DNA of 64,000 nt, from assembly GCA_028279725.1 (NCBI GenBank), contig JANQNE010000010.1, positions 124,001 to 188,000 on the forward strand, written 5' to 3'. Position numbers and translations under genes: made by a program. Under the pieces are notes generated by a model, which was given only the letters and a program-made list of their open reading frames with translations, did no database searches and was not told the origin of the DNA. Positions 52,205 through 60,300 of this stretch are shown here, piece after piece. Position 1 is the first letter of the stretch. The number at the start of each line of letters is the position of its first letter. This DNA is from Candidatus Nanoarchaeia archaeon (GTDB taxonomy: Archaea; Nanobdellota; Nanobdellia; Woesearchaeales; JANQNE01).

Positions 52205-53184
52205 CCTTTAACTATCCTCTCAACTTCTTTATCATCTATACTATCAAGTCTTGCTCCGACCCTCTCAACAACTCTGGCTGCAAAATAGCTTCCAAGATCA
52301 CCACAAACTTTCATACCATAACCTTTACTCAATCCATAAAGAAATCCAGCTGCATACATATCTCCTGCTCCTGTTGTATCTACTGCCCTAGCCTTAACGC
52401 CTTCTATCTTATACACATCATCTCCTTTTTTCACTAATGATCCATCTTTCCCTATCTTGACTACAACGATATCAGCAGTCTTTCCGATCTCATTAAGAGC
52501 CTCAACACCTTCTTTCCCAGTAAAAGCTTTAGCTTCCTCTTCATTTGCAAAGACAATGTCTGCATATCTCCCTATTATTTCTTCAACATCTTTTTTATTC
52601 CTGGAAACAACACCAGGATCTCCAAGATCTATAGATATCTTAACTCCATTTTTCTTTGCAAACTCGATAGCATGCATAGAAACATCTCTTAAGTTCTTAT
52701 CTTCCAGCTGATATCCTTCAACATGTATTATCTTGCTGTCCTTTATATCATCAAAAAAAAGATCTTCTTTAGCTAAGTTGATAGAAGCACCAAGATGCAC
52801 AGCAAAAGTCCTCTCACTGTCAGGTGTTATGAAAGTGATAGCATGTCCAGTCATATCTTTATCACATCTTGCCAGATTGCTCTTTACCTTTCCCTTGACA
52901 ATCTTCTCTTCATATATATCTCCATGCTTGTCCTTTCCAACCTTGCCGCAGAATACAACACTCCCGCCAAGCAAAGAAACACCATACAATGTATTTGCAC
53001 TGCTTCCCCCTGGTGCAAGTTTGATCTTATGTTTCTCCAGTTTCTTGAGTAGCTCTTTAGACTCTTCCCCTTTTATCATATGGAACTGCCCTTTGTTGAG
53101 ATCAAGCTCTACAAATTCATCATCTCTTATCTCTATAAGAAAATCCATTAAAGCATTGCCGATCCCAAAAATATCATATTTCAT
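52201..53184 (-). CDS. PfkB-family kinase, adenosine-kinase-like
   Basis: 327 residues. 'DIFGIGNALMDFLIEI', 'APGGSSANTLYGVSLLGG' (substrate-binding Gly-Gly region) and 'AVDTTGAGDMYAAGFLYGL' with the catalytic Asp define a PfkB sugar/nucleoside kinase; the whole resembles bacterial-type adenosine kinases. Its position close to ahcY fits removal of the adenosine released by SahH, but the substrate is inferred. It overlaps the DUF523 gene by 3 nt. Confidence 0.88.
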   Translation of the reverse strand: MKYDIFGIGNALMDFLIEIRDDEFVELDLNKGQFHMIKGEESKELLKKLEKHKIKLAPGGSSANTLYGVSLLGGSVVFCGKVGKDKHGDIYEEKIVKGKVKSNLARCDKDMTGHAITFITPDSERTFAVHLGASINLAKEDLFFDDIKDSKIIHVEGYQLEDKNLRDVSMHAIEFAKKNGVKISIDLGDPGVVSRNKKDVEEIIGRYADIVFANEEEAKAFTGKEGVEALNEIGKTADIVVVKIGKDGSLVKKGDDVYKIEGVKARAVDTTGAGDMYAAGFLYGLSKGYGMKVCGDLGSYFAARVVERVGARLDSIDDKEVERIVKG

Positions 53185-53230
53185 TTTAATCAGCAGTTAA
53201 TTGCTTATTATTTAAAAAACTTTAGAAAAC

Positions 53231-53350
53231 TTATTCGTCTTCTTCCTCGTCGCCTGCTCTCATCTCTTCAGCATACAACTCTTCATCAGTCTTTTCTTCC
53301 TCTTCTAGAACTTCACCATACTCTTCATCATCACTAAATTCTTCATCCAT
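53231..53350 (-). CDS. 39-residue acidic protein
   Basis: MDEEFSDDEEYGEVLEEEEK and a further 19 residues of similar composition: about half of the chain is Asp or Glu. The ATG is preceded by GAGGTG at a good distance and by a TATA-like TTTTAAATCATT. No family is recognised. It may be a small regulatory or chaperone-like acidic peptide, but the evidence that it is expressed is only the ribosome site. Confidence 0.5.
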   Translation of the reverse strand: MDEEFSDDEEYGEVLEEEEKTDEELYAEEMRAGDEEEDE

Positions 53351-53396
53351 GCTATCACACCTCTATTAATGATTTAAAATAGAATTACCAGCTTAT

Positions 53397-54785
53397 TTAT
53401 ATAGCTTTCGTCACGATCCATCCATCTTCATCATTGACGTTATCAAAACTTTTTCTTTTTATCATCTCTCCAGCTTTTGCTTCAATTTCCCAAACACCTT
53501 CATAAGCCGCATAGTCTTTCTGCTCTAATCCCTTATCCTTTAATATTATGATTCCATCAGAATTTTTCAGACTAAACTTTGGATATACAACCAAACTTCC
53601 ATTAGCTTTAATCTCCCCATACAACACATCCATATTTTTTCCATCAGATATCCTCCAGTAATCAACATCAATACTCTCATTAGTCGGATTGAACAGCTTG
53701 ACATACTCAATCCCTTCATCCTTTCCAGGAGCATCATAATAAACTTCAGATATAACTATATCTTCAACTTCCAAAACTTCTTCAACCAATTCATCGCTGA
53801 AATTCCACACACTCCAAAACTCATCAACAAACTTCCCAGCTATCATCTCATCATAAACAATCAAAACATTTTCATCATTCCTCATATCTCCACTTTTTGT
53901 AGGATTAAAGCTTCCTGTAACTACAATTTTCTCATCGATAATAAACACCTTATGGTGAAGATTATATGGATTCTCATCAGTCTTAACATCAGCTCCCTGG
54001 TACTTAAGAAGACCATACATAGAGTCCTTTAGATTCCTCTTCTCAAATACACCTTTAACTTCTTTCCCTTCGTATTTTTTAAGAGCAACATACTTTCCTA
54101 TCCTTTCATTAGTAAAGCTAAATGTCATGAAATAAACGCTTTCTTCAGCATTATTTATCACATCACTGACCCTATCAGCGCAAAAATCCTCAGGACAGAA
54201 ATAATTTTCAATCTTTACTCCATTATAATACACTACAGGATATCTTACATTTCTTCCTTTCCCGAACTCCCCATTCCAGAGCTCACTAAACTCACTTTCA
54301 AAATTCTTAGCAAGATACTTAGAATATGCTATCACAAGATTATTATTGTTATAATAAGCTCCTCTTTCAGTTGGATTAAAACTTCCAGTACTTATTCCAA
54401 TCTTATCAACAACACAGAACTTATTATGGCTCAACTGGTTAGAGTTATCTTTTCTTACAAAACTATAGCTTTCAACATGTTCATAATTATGATCATCCAC
54501 AACAACCTTGACATCAATCTCTTTGCTTTTATTCTCCAATACAGAAATAACCCCCTCTAACCTAAGATCAAACAACCCACAATGAACACTTTTATTTGCA
54601 GAATTTATAAAATCAACAAGTTCTTTTTCACATTCATCTTTTGGACAGAAATAAACTTCAATCTCTCTGCTATTGCTTTCAACTATCTTCTTCTCACTTA
54701 TCTCTTCAACTTCTTTTATCAGGTTAGAAGTTATTTCACATCCAGAGATCAGAACTAAAATAAAAAGAAACAGAATCCGCTTCAC
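53397..54785 (-). CDS. Lipoprotein with two PLD domains and a lamin-tail domain
   Basis: 462 residues. Lipoprotein signal 'LFLFILVLISGCEIT' with Cys near residue 16. Two phospholipase-D-like units: 'LSHNKFCVVDKIGISTGSFNPTERG' layout (~125-150) and 'LHHKVFIIDEKIVVTGSFNPTKSG' layout (~275-300), each with HxK(x)nD and 'GSFNPT'. The last ~120 residues start 'DIVISEVYYDAPGKDEGIEYVKLFNPT', a lamin-tail domain. PLD proteins of this kind are nucleases or lipases; with a lamin-tail domain on the cell surface, an extracellular nuclease is plausible. Confidence 0.82.
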   Translation of the reverse strand: MKRILFLFILVLISGCEITSNLIKEVEEISEKKIVESNSREIEVYFCPKDECEKELVDFINSANKSVHCGLFDLRLEGVISVLENKSKEIDVKVVVDDHNYEHVESYSFVRKDNSNQLSHNKFCVVDKIGISTGSFNPTERGAYYNNNNLVIAYSKYLAKNFESEFSELWNGEFGKGRNVRYPVVYYNGVKIENYFCPEDFCADRVSDVINNAEESVYFMTFSFTNERIGKYVALKKYEGKEVKGVFEKRNLKDSMYGLLKYQGADVKTDENPYNLHHKVFIIDEKIVVTGSFNPTKSGDMRNDENVLIVYDEMIAGKFVDEFWSVWNFSDELVEEVLEVEDIVISEVYYDAPGKDEGIEYVKLFNPTNESIDVDYWRISDGKNMDVLYGEIKANGSLVVYPKFSLKNSDGIIILKDKGLEQKDYAAYEGVWEIEAKAGEMIKRKSFDNVNDEDGWIVTKAI

Positions 54786-55340
54786 TTAGATCCCCATCTT
54801 TCCCAAAGCAATAGCACTGTTCAGCAGCTTTTCCTTTGTATCAGGATATCTTTCAGCCATATACTCTACCATCTCAACAATATTCTTGTCTTTTTTGTTA
54901 GGAACAAACTTAATCTTCTTTATTTTTGAGAAATTCTTCAGATCTTCATCACTTACAACCTTCAGCAGCTTAACTACTTTCTTATCCTTCTTCTCTTTCT
55001 TTCCATCAAAGAAATTCTTAAGGAAATTTATGATCTCATCATCCATCGTCCAGTTAACAACGATCTTATCTATCTTGTTCTTCTTGATAAATTCCTTATT
55101 CACTGCCTTTCTCTTGAATATCTTCACAGGAAGACCTTTTATTATATCCTTCAGCACCAGTTCAGCCAGATCTCCTTGTACCAATATCTTATCTCCTTTG
55201 CTGAAAAGCTTATTTATCCTGGCATTCTTCCTTATTCTTTTCTCTATTATCCTGCAGAAGCACCCGTCACAGAGCTTTTCCTTCTTATACTCCAATTTTC
55301 CCTTCTTTCCACATATACTGCATGTCATGATTCCTTTCAC
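54786..55340 (-). CDS. Zn-ribbon protein resembling a degenerate Ncs6/TtcA
   Basis: 184 residues. N-terminal 'MTCSICGKKGKLEYKKEKLCDGCFCRIIEKRIRKNAR' followed by 'GDKILVQGDL' resembles the start of Ncs6/Ctu1 tRNA thiolases (CxxC ... LCxxCF ... GDKVLVxxSGGKDS), but the PP-loop SGGxDS motif is replaced by 'QGDLAELVL', so ATP-pyrophosphatase activity is not expected. The C-terminal 'AERYPDTKEKLLNSAIALGK' again resembles the end of the family. Possibly a partner subunit or a repurposed relative. The start may be Met5 (55328). Confidence 0.55.
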   Translation of the reverse strand: MKGIMTCSICGKKGKLEYKKEKLCDGCFCRIIEKRIRKNARINKLFSKGDKILVQGDLAELVLKDIIKGLPVKIFKRKAVNKEFIKKNKIDKIVVNWTMDDEIINFLKNFFDGKKEKKDKKVVKLLKVVSDEDLKNFSKIKKIKFVPNKKDKNIVEMVEYMAERYPDTKEKLLNSAIALGKMGI

Positions 55341-55423
55341 ACATACCTCTTATTTAAAGATTTGTAGCCAAAATCCTCAAATTTTGACACCACCTAGTTA
55401 CTACTCTAGAATACTCCTAAAAT

Positions 55424-55442
55424 CGAAAGGTTTATATATTTG
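55424..55442 (+). promoter_or_regulatory. Strong promoter for the plus-strand ncRNA
   Basis: CGAAAGGTTTATATATTTG is nearly the same BRE/TATA sequence as in the promoter at 7743-7759 (minus). It predicts a start near 55460; no plus-strand coding region follows. Confidence 0.65.
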
Positions 55443-55459
55443 TTATATCAATAATACTT

Positions 55460-55570
55460 GTGAATAGAATAGCTTCTGGGGAGTGCAAACTTTCTAGAGG
55501 TTAAATCTATCACCTCTTTTTCCCCAGGGAAGGTTTTCGGATCTTCCATGGGGTTTTATGATCATTTTTT
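55460..55570 (+). ncRNA. Probable structured non-coding RNA
   Basis: Downstream of the promoter the sequence folds into CTGGGGA/TCCCCAG (55476-55482 with 55521-55527) enclosing AGAGGT/ACCTCT (55496-55501 with 55512-55517), then a separate hairpin GGAAGGTT-TTCG-GATCTTCC (55528-55547) with a UUCG loop, and finally a T-run (55565-55570). No reading frame of note occurs. Its 3' end runs a few bases into the antisense of the Lon-like gene. Family unknown; it does not look like tRNA, SRP RNA or RNase P. Confidence 0.6.
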
Positions 55571-57310
55571 CTTTCGCTTCTTTTTTCTCTTTACTTTTCT
55601 GTCTCTCTTAATGATCAGAGTTGCAATAACTCCTACCCCTAACCCTATAAAGAACAAAGCAACTTTCTCAACATCAACATAATCCATAACATCAAATCTC
55701 TTTTCTTTAAAATATATATCAAGACTGCTCAGCTCCAGCGCATATTCCAGATAAAGCAGAGCAGAATACTTATCTTCATCCTTCAATGTCTTTGCATATT
55801 CAAAATAACTGTATCCCACTATTGGAAATACTCCTTTTTTGATCTCTTTTATGATATTCTTTTCAACAACTTTTATCTTATTCTCAATCAGCTCATCAAT
55901 CTTATCTTCTTCAACACCTATCACACTCAATACAAGATCAGCTTCAGCCTTCGCTTTGCTTGCCTTGAACAGACAAAGATCATACTCTTCATTCCTAAGG
56001 TCTTTATATGCATAATCAACCTCTTTTTTCATCTCTTCCAGTATATTCGGAAAGAATATCCTTGCATACTGGTATCTTTCTTCTGCTTCCCCAATCTTGT
56101 TCAAACATGAATCCTTCAGCTTCTCAACTCCAAGATCAAACTTTTTCCCTCCTTTCCCAAAAAACTCACTCCATGAACCAGCACTATAAAGTCTTTCAAT
56201 AGCATATCCTAAATCATATATATAACTCTCATTCTTTATGAACTTCTCTTGGCTTTTTGTCAGATATTCTTTAGTTTCCTTTATCCTCTCTTTTACTATC
56301 ATATAGGCTTCGAGATCAGTTATAGTCTCTTTGCTTTTCCCATCGACCATTTCATCAAATTCCTTGATTTCTTTCATCAGTTCTTCTATTTTCTCAAAAT
56401 AATCTTCCTCGGCCATATCCTCCAAAACCAAGATCAGATATCTAAACCTTACATTTGCTCCAAAACAATAGCTTGCCGAAGAATAATAAGTCCCATTCTC
56501 AAAAGCTTCCTCCCCTTTATTGCTAAGATTAATAGCGATCTTATTATCTTTTATAAAAGACTCATTGACAAGATCATTATCAACAATATCATACTTTGAC
56601 ATCTCTCTTTGAAGATCTTTGTTCTTATCACACAGCATCTCAGCCAGATACTTCATGGTATTCTTGTACTCATCACCTATAACAAGCTCTCCATCAGTTT
56701 CTTCCCACACTAATCCGCTGTATTCATACAACGCTTCTCCTAGATCATCAACTCTTGCAACACTTATGTTAAAATCATCTAGGCTTTCATTACTGTCATT
56801 TAATTTGATCTCCTGATTTGGTATGATTACTTTACTGATACCATTCTCAGATGCAGCATCTATCTTCTCCTTCAGCCCGGCTACAGATCCTATGATCCCT
56901 CCTGAATTTATAGTTCCAGTCATAGCTATACCTTCTTTTATCTCTTTTCCTTTCAGCATAGTTGCAGTAAGAACAGCTATCGCTCCCCCTGCACTTGGCC
57001 CCCCGATTATTCCGCTCTCACCTCTGATAGTATAGAAAAAATCATACTCACTGCAGTCCATATCCAAGAAATCACATGTTATCTCCTTCGCAAACCTTGT
57101 GCTTATCTGTGTATCAATCTTAGTTATTGGATATGTATCTATAAACACCCTTCCATTACCTTCTCTTATATCTAGATATAGGTCAGCCATACTGCCTGTT
57201 ATCTCTCCATCGCTTGTCTCAGAGACAGCCAGTAGCTTCATATGTCCTTCTTCTCCAAAAACTGCCGGAATTAACACCAGCATAGCCAAAAATAGAACTA
57301 TCTTTTTCAT
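55562..57310 (-). CDS. Exported, membrane-anchored Lon-like (S16) protease
   Basis: 582 residues. Signal peptide (1-19), then a Lon proteolytic domain with Ser106 in 'IIGGPSAGGAIAVLT' and Lys147 in 'GSVAGLKEKIDAA', the Ser-Lys dyad. No AAA+ domain is present. A helical region follows, and a C-terminal membrane helix 'VALFFIGLGVGVIATLII' with a very basic tail, so the protease faces outside. Related archaeal proteins (COG1750) exist, but substrate is unknown. The start overlaps the stop of the giant propeller protein by 4 nt, so the two are coupled; processing of that protein is a possible role. Confidence 0.85.
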   Translation of the reverse strand: MKKIVLFLAMLVLIPAVFGEEGHMKLLAVSETSDGEITGSMADLYLDIREGNGRVFIDTYPITKIDTQISTRFAKEITCDFLDMDCSEYDFFYTIRGESGIIGGPSAGGAIAVLTATMLKGKEIKEGIAMTGTINSGGIIGSVAGLKEKIDAASENGISKVIIPNQEIKLNDSNESLDDFNISVARVDDLGEALYEYSGLVWEETDGELVIGDEYKNTMKYLAEMLCDKNKDLQREMSKYDIVDNDLVNESFIKDNKIAINLSNKGEEAFENGTYYSSASYCFGANVRFRYLILVLEDMAEEDYFEKIEELMKEIKEFDEMVDGKSKETITDLEAYMIVKERIKETKEYLTKSQEKFIKNESYIYDLGYAIERLYSAGSWSEFFGKGGKKFDLGVEKLKDSCLNKIGEAEERYQYARIFFPNILEEMKKEVDYAYKDLRNEEYDLCLFKASKAKAEADLVLSVIGVEEDKIDELIENKIKVVEKNIIKEIKKGVFPIVGYSYFEYAKTLKDEDKYSALLYLEYALELSSLDIYFKEKRFDVMDYVDVEKVALFFIGLGVGVIATLIIKRDRKVKRKKKRKKK

Positions 57311-60300
57311 TTCTCTAATCTCTTCATACCTTCTCTTACTTTGTCAAAATGTATGACTGTTTTCTGTTTAGCCTTTTGTGCTTTATGGTAATATTTCATT
57401 GCTTTATCATAATACTTTCTTGCTTTCTTCTCATTTCCTTCTTTCAGCTCTTCATACATCTTTTTATGGTTCTTATTTACTTTCTCTCTGTACTTTATCA
57501 GCTTCTCTCTTTCTTTTATACCTTTCTTTCTACTGACCTTAATACTCTTCCTATGATCCTTCTCCTTCATCTCAGCAGGAGCTTTCTCCTCAACAATCTT
57601 TACTACTTTCTTCCTCTCTTTTGTTATTAGGATTACTAACAGCACAATAACCACACCCATCAGCACCATTGTCCCTATTATCTGAGCTTTATACGACTTC
57701 TTAGGTATCCTTATCTCTTCAACAATCTCCTTCTCCTCTTCATCCTCTTTCTCTTCCAATTCTTCCTTTTCAGCTTCCTCTTCTTCAACAACTTCTTCTA
57801 TCTTTTCATATCCTATAACTCCAAACACAGAGAACCCTTCCAGATAACCAACATAATAATCATACTTGCTGTCACTCCATGAATATTTCGTATCGATCTC
57901 TTTCCACTCACCATTATATTTCATCAGTATTATTCCGTCATAATCATTATCTTCAGCCCATCCTTTCTCCACTACAAATTCAATTCTCAAATACTCCAAG
58001 TCTTCATCACCAATATTCTCTTTAACGATCTCAAAATATCTATAGATATCATCCAGCCTAGGAACATCTATCTCATCAGGTATTATGACATTAAATGAAA
58101 CATCCTTTAGTTCATTATTTGCCATAAAGAATATCCTTGTAACTACTAATTCCCCACCATCAACTTCAATTATATATTCTTTGCCAGGAACTATGTTATA
58201 ATAAGATGTCAGCCTGTGCTCTTCATCTCTTCCCACACTGCTTCTTCCTCCACCTCCACCACTAGAACTAGGGCTTCCGCAGTCAGCAGGACAGCTGCTC
58301 TGGCTTTCTCCTGATTCACAGTCTCCATCACCACAGTCAGCTACATTATTTACAGTTAAAGTAACATTATTGCTGTCCACACTTGCTCCAAATCTGTCAT
58401 ATGCAGTAAACACAACATATCCAGTCCCATACCAGTCTTCTTCAGGAGTTAGATTAACTTCACCAGTATCATTATCAACACTCACACGGATCTTAGATGT
58501 ATTTGCAAATGTATAATTCAGATCATCCAGGTCAGGATCTGTCAGATAACTTGTAAGATTGAACTTATACATGGTATCTTCACTAAAGCTGATATTATCA
58601 ATACTCTGATTCAGAACAGGAGCCCTATTATTGACATTAAACGAGAAGACTATGCTTGTGTTCTCATTTCCTGCACTATCGTTTGCATAACCTCTAAATC
58701 CTACACTCTCTCCATTATCCAGCATACTGGAGCTGATATTTGCTCCGTAAACCCCACCACCATAATTGACTGTACTGTAATTTACCCAGCTTCCGCTCGC
58801 ATTATGGGCCAATAGCACAGTATCTATATTATCATCAGTCCATGTAACATTTAGATAAGTGTTATCATCATTATACACTACAACAGGGCTTGAAGATGGA
58901 GATGAGTATGTTGGGTTTGTATTATCAACAACAAACCAGTCCTGCACTGTTCTGTTATTTCCTACACTGTCTTCAGAATATGCTGTAAGTGTATAGTTTC
59001 CGTCTTCATAACCACTCACATTTACAGGATCAGTCCAGTTATAGCTTGACTTATTTATGGAACTATTGCTGTCGCTTTGTATCAAAGCACCGCTTGAATT
59101 AATTATACTATAATTAGACTTCATGATGATCAGATTTGAAGTCTGTATATTCAGGTTAAAGTTAGCATTATAATAATCCTTGCTTGGCTCTATTATCTGC
59201 AGTCCTGGAGCTGAATTGCTTAATGAGAAACTTACATTCAATACACTAAGATGTCCAACAGAATCATTAGCATATACTTTAAATGTATAATTTCCATCAG
59301 AAGGATTATTCAATGAAGTGCTCCATATAGCATCCCAGCTGTCTGTTGAATTCAGAGATCCTCCACCAACAACACTGCTGCTCTTATTTACAATCTCATA
59401 CCATGCATTAACTTCCAAAAGATCAGTTATATTTGTAGCTAACACAACATTCCATCCGACAATATCATCTTGCTGTGGACTCTGTATCGTAACAGCAGGA
59501 TCTGTTGTATCCACTTTAAATGTCCTATTTTCAGTAGAATAACTGCAGTTATCAGCAGCCATACTATCATCACATGCTTTAACTCTCCAATACCATACAC
59601 CATCAGAGAGATTCTGAGCAGTCAAAAGATCATATTCTGATACAGAAACATTCTGATTTATATAAAATGAACTAAAGTCATTATCATCATCTATCTCCAG
59701 ATAATAAGTCAATACATCAGCTACATCAACATCATATGAATCTCCCCAATCAAATCCAGGAGTTGTATTTGTTGTATTTGCTTCATCACTCAAGACATTC
59801 AACACAACCCTATGAGGCCTATCATTGACAGCAGTTATATTCAGTGTTATATTATTGCTCTCAATATAATCCCCTAAACCATCCCATGCTGTAAACACAA
59901 CATATCTTATCCCAGTAAAGTTTGATTCAGGTATCAAACTAACATCTCCTGTATTATTATCTATCTGCACACTAACATTCTCAACTGCAGAGCTCGTATA
60001 ATTAAGATCAATTCCTCCATTATAGAAGTAATCAGATAAGTTCACATTTACATTAGTCGTATCTTCAGCCCATGTCTGATTTGGAACTGAAATATTCAAT
60101 ATAGGCAGTGTCCAATACTCATCACTCCAATTGCTCTTCTCCATTGCACTGTCTACAGACTGCACTCTCCAATAAACTTTGGATGAAGCATCCAATAAGA
60201 AGCTTCTTGCACTCATCATATTGCCATAATAACCGTTTGTAGGCCTTGCACTTCCACCATATACTGCAGAAACTATATCACTTCCTCCTTTAGAGCTTCC

